A stretch of 64,000 nucleotides of DNA from Budorcas taxicolor (GCF_023091745.1 NC_068925.1:75271085-75335084), one strand, 5' to 3'; shown: positions 10,015 to 21,637, counted from the first letter of the stretch. Numbers and translations are program-made. Notes: generated from the sequence alone by a model not told the origin.

Positions 10015-10803
10015 TGCTGTAAACAGCAATATTGCATAGGAACCTGGAATGTCAGGTCCATGAATCAAGGCAAATTGGAAGTGGTCAAACAGGAGATGGC
10101 AAGAGTGAATGTTGACATTCTAGGAATCAGCGAACTAAAATGGACTGGAATGGGTGAATTTAACTCAGATGACCATTATATCTACTATTGCGGGCAGGAA
10201 TCCCTCAGAAGAAATGGAGTAGCCATCATGGTCAACAAAAGAGTCCAAAATGCAGTACTTGGATGCAATCTCAAAAATGACAGAATGATCTCTGTTTGTC
10301 TCCAAGGCAAACCATTCAATATCACAGTTATCCAAGTCTATGCCTCAACCAGTAATGCTGAAGAAGCTGAAGTTGAATGGTTTTATGAAGACCTACAAGA
10401 CCTTTTAGAACTAACACCCAAAAAAGATGTCCTTTTCATTATAGGGGAGTGGAATGCAAAAGTAGGAAGTCAAGAAACACCTGGAGTAACAGGCAAATTT
10501 GGCCTTGGAATGCGGAATGAAGCAGGGCAAAGACTAATAGAGTTTTGCCAGGAAAATGCACTGGTCATAGCAAACACCCTCTTCCAACAACACAAGAGAA
10601 GACTCTACACATGGACATCACCAGATGGTCAACACTGAAATCAGATTGATTATATTCTTTGCAGCCAAAGATGGAGAAGCTCTATACGGTCAACAAAAAC
10701 AAGACGAGGAGCTGACTGTGGCTCAGATCATGAACTCCTTATTACCAAATTCAGGCTCAAATTGAAGAAAATAGGGAAAACCGCTAGAGCATTCAGGTAT
10801 GAT
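10015..10803 (+). pseudogene. BovB ORF2 AP-endonuclease domain, broken
   Basis: The translation gives CIGTWNVRSMNQGKLE, the metal-binding glutamate region ILGISELKWTG, VIQVYAST, and the FIIGEWNAKVGSQ motif. Past an in-frame TGA at 10636-10638 come GADCGSDHELL and KTARAFRYD. Two lesions are visible. The expected Asp of the GDWN motif reads Glu (GEWN), and the TGA stands where consensus has CGA. Otherwise the frame is open up to the break at 10803. The domain would nick target DNA in a live element. Confidence 0.88.
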
Positions 10804-10808
10804 AAGAG

Positions 10809-11187
10809 TACATCTAGGTAAATGAAGAGTTAAAAATCTGATAAAGCCACCTGGTATTTACCATATGTGTTGATTAGATTCACTGTCTCGTGTAGATAAG
10901 TATATTTATTTAAAAACTAACTTTATGTGTATAGTTACATACAAAAATGTTTAAAAAGTTAATATATCAAAATATAAGTAGTGGCTATATCTTGATAACA
11001 GGATTTTAAATTACTTTTTTCTTTTCTTGTGAATACAGCTATATTTTATATTCATTTTATAGAAATATTCATATACCATTATATATAACATATCTGCATT
11101 AAAATATTGATATAATTATATGATATGTTAATATATAATTATATTCTATATTGTATTGCATATAATTATATTATTTTGTATATAATT
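10809..11187. other. AT-rich sequence, part possibly L1M 3' UTR (+)
   Basis: About 10940-11080 resembles an old L1M 3' UTR (gtagtggctatatcttgat, followed by tttttcttttcttg). The rest is low-complexity AT DNA with many ATAT steps. No gene. Confidence 0.4.
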
Positions 11188-11390
11188 GCCTGTTGTTTAG
11201 TTGCTAAGTCATGTCATACTCTTTTGTGACCCCCATGGACCATAGCCCCACCAAACTCTGTCCATGGGGTTTCCCAGGCAAATATACAGGAGTGAGTAGC
11301 CATTTCCTTCTCTGGGGGATCTTCCTGACCCAAATCCATGCCTCCTGCATTGCAGAGAGAGTCTTTACCAACTAAGCCACTAGGAAAGCC
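11188..11390 (-). mobile_element. Bov-tA SINE, antisense, in AT-rich DNA
   Basis: Reverse-complement Bov-tA: gttgctaagtcatgtcatac, ccatggaccatagcccc, the tail of the head ctaagccactaggaaagcc. Relatively diverged. AT-rich DNA on both sides obscures the target duplication. Confidence 0.92.
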
Positions 11391-14300
11391 AATAGAATTA
11401 TAATTAATCATATACAATTAATTATATTATATAATATTATATAGTTAATGAAGATATGACTATTAAATTATTAAAATAATATTGAATATATCATATCTTT
11501 ATATTTGAAATATTCAATAATACCTATTTTGAAGATGAAACAAAAGTTACTTTTAATAGACCTCACTCAGCTTTTTATGTAGTTATTGAATAAATGACAT
11601 CCTTGGTAACAGGCACAGTGATGAGGGTTGTGAATCATAGTTTTCCTATGTCAGTCTATAAGAGCAGTATCCCAGAGCTCTGAAAAATGTGACCCAGCTC
11701 ACCTTTTGAACACAGTACCCAACTCAGGCTGTGGGGCTGTTTCAGAGCCATGCTTCTACTCAGAGGTTTCCAACAGATGTCCTGCGTTCTTTTTTTTGCA
11801 AAAATCAACAGTTCTTACAGAGGAAAACAAAGGGCAGCATTAGAACCAAGATAAGGAAATGTGAATGAGGTAGTCAGTAAAGCTTTCTTGACTTCAGCTA
11901 AGGAATAACTAACAGAAGAACTTGGTTCAAAGAAAATCAGTTGCTTCTCTTCTAGGAACTTCTCTTGCTGGGACACAGTCCCGCTGCTCATGCAGCCCGG
12001 GAGAATGAGTAAGTAGGAAAAGGGGAGAGATTGGGACCTTTCATCTTCTGTGAAGAGCAGTCCTTGAGTCAGTTAACAGTTGCAAGTGCTCATGGCCGCT
12101 GGCCGGAGCACAGAAACACCTGTAGACAACTTTCCATTGATGGGTCTGCTTGCAGCAAAAGAGAATGGATATTAATGGGGAAATGTGGGGTACTTCAAAA
12201 GGGAGCAGTTAGCGAAGGATTCTCATAGATTGTGAGGAGGGGGGTGAAGTCATCATAGGAGAGTCTTGGCAGAGATTGCTTGGAATCCACCAATTACAGA
12301 GTTGCTTGCTCGGTGGCTTAACCTCTAGAACTGAATCTGCGAAGGGTTACTCTGTGGTCAGTTTTCCTGCAGTCACTCAGAGCCCACGAGTCAGAATGAG
12401 CTGGTGTTTAAAGTTTGAGTTGACATAGTTATCTTCCTTTTCTGGTATAATACAGTGGATGCATTTTGTAAGTCATGATATAGTTATGCACATTACGGCT
12501 TTTATTTCAATTCCGTTGGGTGAACGCATTTCAGGGGAGAAAGAGGGAGAGGAAAGTGCAGAAAGAGATGAAGGAGGAGATACAGGCACTTGAGCATCCC
12601 TTACACGTGAAGGATAATGTTTGTAAATATTGTACACATGATTCTCTCTGTGTACTCTACTCTCCTTCCAGTTTTATTCAACAAAGTGTGTTCCAGTAGA
12701 AAAAGCAATAAACCCTAGCAAATCTTTCCAGAGGTTAAGGTAAGACTTTCTTCTCATTTGTTTGTCCTTTATAAAAATCAGATGCGTAACAAATCTCTCC
12801 ATTTCTTGTCATCAACACGATTAGCCATTTAGTCCTTGGACTTTGCTGCTATTTCTCGTTGACCCTAAAAATATAATACAGAAGTTGCAGATGCCCGTTG
12901 GGGACTCTTTACCCAAATGGTCCTGAGGCTTCCTGTTTCAGTCCATTCCCACCTCCAAGAGACACGCTCTTCGTGAATAAGTCACTGTATCTTTTGTCAA
13001 CATCAGCATTTGTTTCTCCTACCAAATATTTTACCCATTGGATCAGAAAGCATGAACCATGAAATTGACCTCCCCCCCATATTTTTGCTTGTCCTTTTCA
13101 AAGTTGGCCTCACATGTGTCAGGGTCTGAGTTAATCCGTATTTCTCCAGGCTGTTCATTTGATGCAATTGGCATTTCTATAGCTTTCTCTCAGATCTTTC
13201 TTTAGCCTGAGAAATACCCCACGGCAGTAAAGGGTAGCTGGAAACCCATTCTGATCTGGGTAGATGGAAGGAAATAGAATTTGCATGAAGGCTCATACTG
13301 AGACCAAAATTAGGGACTAGAATACACAGTAACTTTCTGGTTCTCATTTCCTCTTCAGATCCCTCAATTTGAATACTCCAGCTTTTGGTTCTGTCTCTGA
13401 TACAACCATTGACAGTCTTCGAATTTTAAGAAATCATTAAAGAGCCACAGTAGTCCTTCTTTTTGCAAATCCTCATAGATTTGCCACAGGAAGGAGCCAG
13501 GTGTAAGACACAGGAGGATAAGGCAGAAAGTTGAAACATGGCTGTGGCCATTGGCCTTTTGGTCGGGTTTTCTCCATGGCTTCACCCAACTTTTCTTTGT
13601 TTTTCCTTCTTTACTTAATTTTTTCCCTAACTTTTCTGGAGTTATGCACCTTGCAATACATTCATACACTGTGAAAGACGGCAGGTTTCACATGGAAATG
13701 AGATGTGTCCTTTATTAGATTTCTTTCCTCTGTGCCTGGGAAAAAAAGTGTCACTCCTTTGTTCCAATCCTTTTTCTGTGAGAGGCTGTTTCATCACAAT
13801 ACAACACAATAAAATGAAAGAAAATACTCCCTAATAGACATGTTTTTGCATATTTAAAATACTCAGAGCCATATTTTAAGCAGACTCAGAGAAGGCCAAG
13901 GACCCTAGAGAGATCAAAGCACTGCCATGGCTGGGCTAGGGAGACCAGGATTAGTTAGTGTGGGGTGGGTGATTCGTAAACTAATTTTGGACTCAAAAAT
14001 TTTACTTAATTTCTTGAAACAGCAGCTCCCTGGAGTCACATTGCATTTGACAGGAATGGAGGGGGCAGGGTCTTATGCTGGTAGAACAGCTAATACTAAA
14101 ATGTGATTCTGACACTGAAGAATTGGCTTTTTGAGACTTGGATTTCCCCCTGAATTGATGGATTTGCAAAACTAAGCCACAGCCTTCTGGGATACAAACA
14201 ACAATCTGGATTGAAAAGCAGTTGAGGGTCTTCAGAAAAGATCCACCATCAGGCAGGCAAGTTATGGATTTCACTCACTGAGCCAACCACAGAGACCGAT

Positions 14301-14608
14301 TTGTGGGCCTGGTGAAATTGTTTTGTTTTTGTCCTAGTCCAAATAACAGGTGATAATTTGTGTCTTTTTACTTCCTAGATAGATTTATTGAAGAAAATTC
14401 TGAACATGACATGAATTTAGGACTGTTTTAGTGCTCCTTTGTGTCCCTTCTGTATGGAATGTCCCTTTCCCCAAATCTATTTTAAAAACTCCTGTCCAAA
14501 TAATATGCCGCTCCACGTGCCTTCTTCCCTCGACCTCCCAGGTTGAATCCATTACTCCGTTCTCAAAGACCTTCTTTATGGCCAAATGGACTCAGAGCTG
14601 ATTCCGAA
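11391..14608. other. Long unique stretch, no gene seen
   Basis: 11391-11520 is AT-rich low-complexity sequence. The rest has no recognised repeat. Open frames of 101 codons (13364-13669, minus) and 90 codons (14002-14274, minus) lack domains, similarity or exon-like borders. No tRNA- or snRNA-like sequence was seen. Confidence 0.45.
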
Positions 14609-14616
14609 ATGCTGTT

Positions 14617-14844
14617 TGTGTGCGCGTGAAAAGTCTCTTCAGTCGTGTCCGACTCTTTGCGACGCCATGGACTGTAGCCCACTAGGCCCCTCTGAGCATG
14701 GAGATTCTACGGTAAGAATACTGGAGTGGGCTGCCATGCCCTCCTCCAGGGGATCTTTCCGACCCAAGGATTGAACCTACATTTCCTGTAGCTCTTGCAT
14801 TGCAGGTGGATTCTTTACCCCTGAGCCACCAAGGAAGCCCAGAG
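14617..14844 (-). mobile_element. Bov-tA SINE, antisense
   Basis: Full-length reversed SINE: cagtcgtgtccgactc, gccatggactgtagccc, ttctttacccctgagcc. The target duplication is atgctgtt at 14609-14616 and 14845-14852. Confidence 0.95.
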
Positions 14845-14852
14845 ATGCTGTT

Positions 14853-15229
14853 AAGGCTTCTTGTATCCACAAGCTTAACACAATAGCTTGTTCACAGGCC
14901 CTCAACAAAATGGACTACCTCTCAATTCCTCTTAGAAATATTTCCAGGTTGCCATGTAAAAGGGTGATCCCCCCTAGGAGATTTCACATAAAATCCATTC
15001 TGCCCTGTCTCTTAGGCCACAGCTGGAAAGTCTTTTCTTTACAGAAGTTCAAGTGTGGACTTTTTACCTTGGACTTTACCCTTCAAAAACTGCTCAGAGA
15101 AATGGCAATTTCAAGTCATTCTTTAAAGGAAAGATAGGAGCAGGGCTGGATAATTTCTTATGGACCTCCCAAACTCTGCGCCTCCCTCAGCACATTCACA
15201 GAAAAACTGTGCCGTGGGTAAGAGGACTT
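14853..15229. other. Unique sequence
   Basis: No repeat or gene was recognised. Small frames overlap in opposite strands. Confidence 0.4.
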
Positions 15230-15350
15230 GAGCAGAAGCCAGAGGCCTGAATTCCTTCCCCAGTTGTACCACTGAGTTATTTGGATAATTGCTCCATCCC
15301 TGGGACTCAGGTTCATCATCTATACACAAGAGGGCTAGGTTCAATGATGT
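15230..15350 (+). mobile_element. MIR SINE relic
   Basis: Weak match to the MIR core: accactgagttatttggataa, then ctgggactcaggttcatcatc. Ancient and partial. Confidence 0.45.
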
Positions 15351-15629
15351 CCAAAAATACAGCTTCCGATTCTGACAATGGTCTTAAAATATTAATAGTC
15401 TGTGAAATACCAAAGGCGGCAGTCCAATTAATGGCTATTCTTCTAATCTTGGTCTAGCAGGTGGTTTCCTCATCCTCCTGTTGTTCAGAAGTTCTTCATC
15501 ATTAAAATCATTGTGCGGAATGTTGTTTTCCGTCTTGTGACCGCTCTGCTTGCCACTGCCTTCATGAAACTGCGCTGCTGGTGACAAGACTCCTGGGGAG
15601 CTCTCTTCCGTGCTGTTGTAACATAGGGG
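15351..15629. other. Unique sequence
   Basis: Nothing recognised in this stretch between two MIR relics. Confidence 0.4.
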
Positions 15630-15800
15630 TGGGATGGAAAGCGTGCTGGACTGGAAGTCAGGTATTGCGAGGTCTAGCCTGGCTCTGCCATTGACTAGCT
15701 GCGTGGCCTTGAGCTTGCCAGGTCCCCTCGTGGGGTCTCCATTTCCTCACGTGTTAACTGGGGGATGTGAACCAGATGATCTTTGCAGTTCTTTACCTCT
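15630..15800 (+). mobile_element. MIR SINE relic
   Basis: The MIR layout is clear: tggctctgccattgactagc, gcgtggccttgagc, ctccatttcctcacgtg. An ancient mammalian tRNA-derived SINE. Confidence 0.75.
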
Positions 15801-16369
15801 TGCATTCCATGAATTCTAAGCAATGATATCTCCCTAGAGAGTGAGGGCTGAATGGAAACTTGATGTCACACCACTCCAAATACCAAACAGTTATTATGGA
15901 ATTCTAGCAATCAACACCCTCTTCCTGCTCCCCACCCCCACCCGCCTGCATTAATGGCATTTTCAGAGCCTTCTGTTTATGACAACATGTCAGTCCCAGA
16001 CTAACTGTCACCTTTCCATCAATGTCAAAGGTAGTTAAAGGAGTCTTTTTACTTAGAACTCTCCTGATTTTCCCTTGGGGGATGGGGGTAAGATGTGCCC
16101 TGAGGTTCTGACACTCCTCTAAAATCTGAAAGCCTATCCTGGCTCTATTGTCCTTGATTCCTGTCTCTTCCGGATGTGTGCTCATTTGAGAAATCCCACC
16201 AAACAGAATCGCTGTCTATGTTATTTGATATTCATGGAATTGACCAGGTCAGCTTATAAGCATATGCGAAAAAAGGTCAAAGTGCAGAGAGGAAAGCAAG
16301 GAAGGCACTCTCTTCTGGAAGTTCCAGCCCCGTGTAGGGTTGAAAAGGTTGGACTATGAGGACAGCTGC
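15801..16369. other. Unique sequence, no gene seen
   Basis: No recognised repeat. A 93-codon minus frame (15904-16185) has no motif. Confidence 0.4.
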
Positions 16370-16509
16370 CTCGATTTGAATCTTTATTTGCCTCTGAGTC
16401 AGTCGTGTGGCGGAGGGAAGTCTACTTTCTCTGCCTCTGTTTTCTTATCTGTTAAATGGGGCTGGTAAATAAAAGTAGTAACATCACAAGATTAATGAAA
16501 TGATACAAT
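16370..16509 (+). mobile_element. MIR SINE relic, interrupted at its 3' side by BOV-A2
   Basis: ttttcttatctgttaaatgg and the downstream attaatgaaatgata are the conserved MIR core and tail. The BOV-A2 dimer begins directly after it. Confidence 0.65.
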
Positions 16510-16521
16510 ATATGTTAATTA

Positions 16522-16784
16522 GGAGAAGGCAATGGCACCCCACTCCCGTACTCTTGCCTGGAAAATCCCATGGATGGAGGAGCCTGGTAGGCTGCAGTCC
16601 ATGGCGTTGCTGAGGGTCGGACACGACTGAGCGACTTCACCTTCATGCATTGGAGAAGGAAATGGCAACCCACTCCAGTGTTGTTGCCTGGAGAATCCCA
16701 GGGATGGGGGAGCCTGGTGGGCTGCTGTCCATGGGGTCGCAGAGTCGGACACGACTGAAGTGACTTAGCAGCAGCAGCAGCAGC
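16522..16784 (+). mobile_element. BOV-A2 SINE dimer
   Basis: Two BovA monomers in tandem. Each starts ggagaagg(c/a)aatggca, and they are joined by a cttcaccttcatgcat linker. A (gca)n tail ends the copy. Exact 12-bp target duplication atatgttaatta at 16510-16521 and 16785-16796. BOV-A2 marks pecoran ruminants. Confidence 0.96.
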
Positions 16785-16796
16785 ATATGTTAATTA

Positions 16797-17281
16797 ATGA
16801 AATATATATACAAACTAGTGTAGGTAACATTATTTTGACTAACCAGTATTTGCAATGTGCCTCTTCTCCTGGTGATACTAGTTTGGGAGCAGCTCATCTC
16901 CACCCACTCCAGAAGTCTTTGTCCCTCTGCACAACTTTGTCATGACTCCTATGAGATCTCACTGTTCTTGGGTAATTCTTCCTCCTAGCACTTCCCACCC
17001 ACCCAGGGAAGCTCTAACTCCTGATCTGTGCAAACAGGCAACTTATAGCTACCCTTTGGGGAGAAGATGCTTAACCACAGAAGGTGGTTTAATCATTACT
17101 TTTGATGGGCACTCAACAAGCATGAGGTATACAGTTCACACACATTTAAGACATGTTATGTTGCTCATAGAGGAAACAAACATCCTTCATTTGCAGAACT
17201 TGCTGAGTAGAGAGCTGGTCTGTGTTAAGCTTTCAGTCACCAATTCTATTTTTTCTCTCCCTATTTCCCTTCCTTTAATAC
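16797..17281. other. Unique sequence
   Basis: No family identified. The 180-codon frame at 16942-17484 overlaps a diverged repeat at its 3' half and is not supported as a gene. Confidence 0.4.
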
Positions 17282-17455
17282 CAACAGCTAGGATTGTGCA
17301 GTGTGCAGCAAAGGGAATCAGGACTTTCTCACGAGGTAGGGCGGGAGGAACTAGAAGCAATTTATTTAATGTGCTTTATCGATTGCACAGCACATTTACT
17401 CCATGGGTTCAAGGCACCACGTGTCCATTCTCTCAAAGGCAAATCCACATCACTT
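17282..17455 (+). repeat. Diverged direct repeat, copy 1
   Basis: Shares a co-linear series of blocks with 18648-18808: ccaacagct, agcaattta/agcaattca, cgattgcacagc/cgatcgcacagc, gggttcaa, cacgtgtccattctc/cacatgtccattctc. Same orientation, about 1.37 kb apart. Family unknown; could be two LTR or MITE relics or a local duplication. Confidence 0.6.
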
Positions 17456-18085
17456 ACAGCATCTTTAAGGAAATTCAGAATTAAACAAAAATATGACTAT
17501 GAAGCCATCAGCTAAAAAGCACTGACTCCTCACGGGGGATTTTGCTTTTTTCTTTCTGTCTGTCTCTCTCTCATTTGTGTCATCTTTCATAGCAGTGTCC
17601 TTGAAGAAATACCCCTTGGGCTTTCCTATAGATCTTGAAAGGCCAGTTCTGATAAGAGGTAGTAAAAACATCCAGACCATAGAACTAAATTGAGCAAAAT
17701 ACCTGATCTGGGCAATGCATCACCATAGGTAAGAAAGAAATTATTTAAAAAACAAAATACACTGTATATAAATTTGGTTATATTTGTAAAAGTCAAAATA
17801 TGTGTTTAACAACACTCAAACTATGCCAACTCTATGTGCCTAGTTCCCATTAATATATACAGGATAAGTATTGTGGTAGTAACTTACGTGAGGACTAGCC
17901 TAAACAATTCTGGTGACTCTCTGTGAATGGCTGAATAGGCCAGGTATCTGTAGGAAAAATGCAAATTATAATCAAGGGATGAAGCTAGGTAGCATCTAGA
18001 AATTTGGAACTGGATGTCAGTTCTGAGATTTATGCATATGTCAGAAATCAGAAATGTGGCTTCAAGAGGGTTGAAACAAGTGGCT
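17456..18085. other. Unique sequence
   Basis: No repeat or gene was recognised between the diverged direct repeat and the BovB fragment. Confidence 0.4.
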
Positions 18086-18347
18086 CTGAAGGACCAATGC
18101 GGAAGCTGAAGCTCCAGTACTGTGGCCACCTCATGCAAAGAGCTGACTCACTGGAAAATACCCTGATGCTGGGAAATACTGAAGGCAGGAGGAGAGGGGA
18201 CGACAGAGGATGAGATGGTTGGATGGCATCACCGACTCAATGGACATGAAACTTTGGGAGATGGTGAAGGACAGGGAGGCCTGTCGCGCTGCAGTCCATG
18301 GGGCAGCAGAGTCGGACGTGATGAAGCAACTGAACCACAGCAACAAC
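18086..18347 (+). mobile_element. BovB 3' fragment, old lineage
   Basis: Ends of BovB ORF2 and 3' tail: gaagctgaagctccagtac, gatgagatggttggatgg, gcagtccatgggg, gaagcaactgaacc. The variants are of the gcagtccatgg type. Diverged, short, non-coding. Confidence 0.92.
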
Positions 18348-18647
18348 TGGCCTGAGATCATATCACAAAAGGACGGCAAAGGGCCCCATTCAAATGATCC
18401 GTTTCTGAGACCATGGACCAGCCCTGACCTAGGCTCTGTTCTCTCTCGCTCCAGCTAAGAATTCTCATCTCTGTACTAATGGTGACTATAAGTACTTTTA
18501 AGAATTAATTCCTCATGGGTCATGGGTAGATGGGGAGAACCCAGCCAAATAGGCAAAGGAGCAGCCAATGGAGGTGACTGTGAGATTACACCCTCTTAAA
18601 AACGAATGCTCTTTTTTGCCTACTCTCACCTTTTTGCTGAAAAACCA
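18348..18647. other. Unique sequence
   Basis: Nothing recognised. Confidence 0.4.
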
Positions 18648-18808
18648 ACAGCTGGGTCCAAGGTGCTGCAGAGTTCAGATTTTTTTGTTCAATGAAGGAA
18701 GCCAAAAGCAATTCATGTAATGCATTTTACTGATCGCACAGCTCATATGCTTTCTGGGTTCAAGATAGCACATGTCCATTCTCCTAAGGGCAAGTTAAAC
18801 TCACCCTT
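18648..18808 (+). repeat. Diverged direct repeat, copy 2
   Basis: Partner of the repeat at 17282-17455, with the blocks in the same order and small indels between them. No family assigned. Confidence 0.6.
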
Positions 18809-18857
18809 TGATTTCTTTATAGGATTTTTCTCTTCTGCAACAGAGTAAGGAAAGGAT

Positions 18858-18858
<1 letters not shown>

Positions 18859-18898
<40 letters not shown>
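18859..18898. repeat. (GT)20 microsatellite
   Basis: Perfect alternating GT over 40 bp. Likely length-polymorphic. Confidence 0.98.
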
Positions 18899-18901
<3 letters not shown>

Positions 18902-20204
18902 AGGGGGTTAGGGAGAGAGTGAGAAACAGAGGTAGGAAGGAAGAAGCCTAAAGGAAAATACTTAAGAACTAAAAGGAATTTGTATTTTAAGGAAAAGACA
19001 AGATCTTGGAAGGACAGTCTACCAATGTAATGCAGTCTTAGAGAAGAGGTTCTAGAGATTTCGGGGTCTGGATTACGGAAGAATAAAAGAATTCTTTGGA
19101 AGGTTTTGAATGTGTTGTTGCTTGGTACCAAGGAAGCAGCCCACAAAAGGTGTTATTTTCCAAAAGAGAAAGGTTGTGAGAAAAACACCGAGGAAGGAAG
19201 GTATGGCTAGTTTATGGGTGACTGACAGCTCTGAGAAAAGAGGCTTTTCAGGATGAAGGGCAGCTGGGCTGGGAAGAAGCTCAGCTTTGTGTGCAACATG
19301 GGCTGGACATCCGCCACACTTAGCCTAGCTTGGGCTCTAGAATATTTGTGCTGCGGAGGAGAAAATCCTTTGACTAAAATGGAAGGATTGAGAGGTTGAT
19401 TTTGCACATTATTCCCTTCAGCAAGGCAGGGTGTACCATGAAGATTAGAAGAGCAGGACACGGCCTCTGTTGGATGCTGGCAGATTTGGTCTGCAAGGAC
19501 TGTGCGAGGGGGTCCCTGGCCTGGGAGCCCGCGTTTCTGTTAAAGCCAGTGCGGAGAGCTTCATTTTCTATTCTCCATACTTCAGCTGCTGGTAATTTAC
19601 AGGGGCAAAGACTTAGATCCTGACTGCCCAGAAGTCTCTGGGTACCTTAAACCAATTACAACTCTTCACTCCCGCTGCAGATTTAAAAATGTATCTGGGA
19701 TAATGTCAAACAGCATCAGGAAAAGACTTTGGGCCTCAAATAAAGCGGCAGTGACCTCCTTACCCTCAATTTTCCCTGGATGTCAGGACACCCCTCCACA
19801 GGGTGAAGGAGTGTATAAATTTAATCTGGTTGTTCATAGCAGGGTTGAATGGAGGGACCGATCAGTTGTCACTCTGGGCAGTGACAAGCTCGCAGCCTGT
19901 CAGTAATGGGCAATGAAGCACAAACTGCCATTAGAAACGCCCACGCTACCCGAGGAAGAAGAGAAGGGATGCGGGAATCTTCCCAGGATGCCCTGTGGGG
20001 ATGATTTTTATAGACCTTGCAAGAAAACGGCTCCCTAAATAGCAAGGGAGAGAGGTCCCCCAGCCCCAGCCAGTCAGCTGACTCCTATTCAACCATCTTT
20101 GGGAAACCACTGGACAGCTATGATTCCTCTCTCTCTGGGTCTCCCTGCAGATCTCATAACACATGTTTGTCTACAAGGAGCCTCTTGGGTACTCCTTTTA
20201 CTCA
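18899..20204. other. Unique sequence, no gene seen
   Basis: No repeat was recognised over about 1.3 kb. 19640-19920 has a mixed, non-repetitive composition that could include conserved non-coding sequence, but nothing in it is diagnostic. Confidence 0.4.
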
Positions 20205-20344
20205 AAATCTGGTCCGTAACTTAGCAGCCTCAGATCAACTGGGAGCTTGCTAGAAATGCAGAATCTCCGACCCCACCCCAAGCCTTTTGAATCAGAACCT
20301 GCATTTCAACAAGATTTTCAGATGACTTATATACATATTGATCG
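20205..20344 (+). mobile_element. MER5A-like hAT MITE relic
   Basis: Matches the remembered MER5A layout: gagcttgctagaaatgcaga, ccccaccccaagcc, tgaatcagaacctgcatttc, aacaag. The right end is cut by the following SINE. Confidence 0.8.
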
Positions 20345-20351
20345 CTGTTGT

Positions 20352-20559
20352 GTGTGTGGTGCAAAGTCACGTCAGTCATGTCTGACTCTTTGTGACCGCG
20401 TGGACTGTAGCCGGCCAGGCCCCTCTATCCATGGGATTTTTCAGGCAAGAACACTGGAGTGGGTTGCCCTACTTCCTGACCCAGGGATCGAACCCATGTC
20501 TCATGTCTCCTGCAATGGCGGGAGGGTTCTTTACCACTAGCGCCACCTGGAAAGATTCA
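20352..20559 (-). mobile_element. Bov-tA SINE, antisense
   Basis: cagtcatgtctgactctttg, gtggactgtagccggcc, and the head complement ttaccactagcgccacctgg. Target duplication ctgttgt at 20345-20351 and 20560-20566. The head variant with actagcgccacc is shared with the SINE at 53431. Confidence 0.94.
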
Positions 20560-20566
20560 CTGTTGT

Positions 20567-20870
20567 ATGGAATTCCCTAAATATCTAGTTTGACTTGAAG
20601 CAATCATACAGACACAGCAGCTACTTCTTGGACAAACAGGAGTGACTTCCTTTTATATAATATGGAATATAAACATTTTAGCTGAGCTGGATTAAGTAAG
20701 GAAAAAAAACCAGTTTTGTAACTTCCCACAGAAGCCAAACACAAATCCAAGAGAAAGGAAATGCAAGGAACCATTCAATTTCTCTTAGACTTGAAACTTG
20801 ATTCCTTCCAGACTCAAGGTCAGTGTTGTTTTCATGGCCCAATTGAGCTGTTCATCTGTCTGAACATTTG

Positions 20871-20873
<3 letters not shown>
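20567..20873. other. Unique sequence
   Basis: Nothing recognised. Confidence 0.4.

Positions 20874-20911
<38 letters not shown>
20874..20911. repeat. (GT)19 microsatellite
   Basis: Perfect alternating GT. Confidence 0.97.
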
Positions 20912-20915
<4 letters not shown>

Positions 20916-21514
20916 CCACACCAATCTAAGCATTCTCATCAGCAATTAGATAATTTCTAGATCAGGCAACGTGCTTCATCTCTTTCCAGCATCTTTTATC
21001 TCTTGAAAAAATTTATGGTTCCTTTTGCCATAGGTACACTCTCTGTGAGAAGGTAGAGTGAATAGTGTGTTAGGGAAAGCAAGTGAAACTGTTGTGTTAA
21101 AATAGCCTTAACCCCTCTGTGCTCATCACCACCAATTTCTCCCTGTTCTCACCACCCCTGGCTCAGTCCATCCCTGTCCTGCTCACTGTCAGATCGCTGA
21201 CGCCAAGGGAAGACTTGGAGGTGCCCAGAGAAAAAGGTGAGAACACTATCGCATCCTCTTTCTTTATCTACAGGAGGATGGTGAGAGGCTGCTCTGGAAG
21301 GGGAGACACAGAATGCAGAGTCTCCCAAGCCCTGGAAAAAGCACAGAAACAGAAAGTTCATCCAGAGTTAATCTTTGTACTTCTTGCCCTTTTTCCTGCC
21401 CCGCTGATCCCCAATCAACTTAGTAATCAAGTTTCCAAGGGTGGCATAGTCTCCCTGCTTCTTCCTCTGCTCACATTCTAGCTATTATCAAAGCCCTGTC
21501 TGAAATTCGCTGCA
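20912..21514. other. Unique sequence
   Basis: No repeat recognised. A 120-codon plus frame (21119-21481) has an unremarkable composition and no motif or exon context. Confidence 0.4.
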
Positions 21515-21637
21515 TTTATTAATTCAAATACTAACCGAGCTTGAATGAGGTACTTGTTACTGTTCTAGCTGTTACAAGTGCATGGATAAATGAGGCAGAA
21601 TCCTGACCGCTTGCAGTTTAGTGTACAATAATGAAAT
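21515..21637 (-). mobile_element. L2 LINE relic, antisense
   Basis: gtacttgttactgttctagc followed by atggataaatgaggcagaatc and ccgcttgcagttta matches the reversed L2 3' region. Ancient and short. Confidence 0.5.

Larger units (their letters stand above)
7120..10803 (-). mobile_element. BovB: Near-complete BovB LINE with internal head-to-head inversion
   Basis: BovB is an RTE-clade non-LTR retrotransposon of ruminants. It encodes an AP-type endonuclease and a reverse transcriptase and is thought to have entered the lineage by horizontal transfer. Here 7120 to about 9159 is the 3' part on the minus strand (linker, RT, 3' tail ctgaactgaa-type). About 9160-10803 is the 5' part on the plus strand (5' UTR, ORF1-like region, endonuclease). 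The break falls in the linker: the 5' part stops after the FRYD residues and the 3' part starts at YDYTVEV, so only about 16 bp of the consensus seem missing. A single target duplication, atgataaga, brackets the whole (7111-7119, 10799-10807). One event, most likely twin priming, explains it. It cannot be functional as it stands. Confidence 0.93.

Noticed and set aside
13364..13669. 101-codon minus frame
   Set aside because: No motif, no splice or poly(A) signals in the right places, unremarkable composition.
16942..17484. 180-codon plus-strand open frame, the longest one outside BovB that I could not link to a known family
   Set aside because: No motif or family resemblance, no splice context, and its second half overlaps a diverged repeat that also occurs at 18648-18808. 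Likely chance.
18859..18898. GT tract as a regulatory Z-DNA element
   Set aside because: Simple microsatellites of this kind occur many times in the window, and nothing local supports function.
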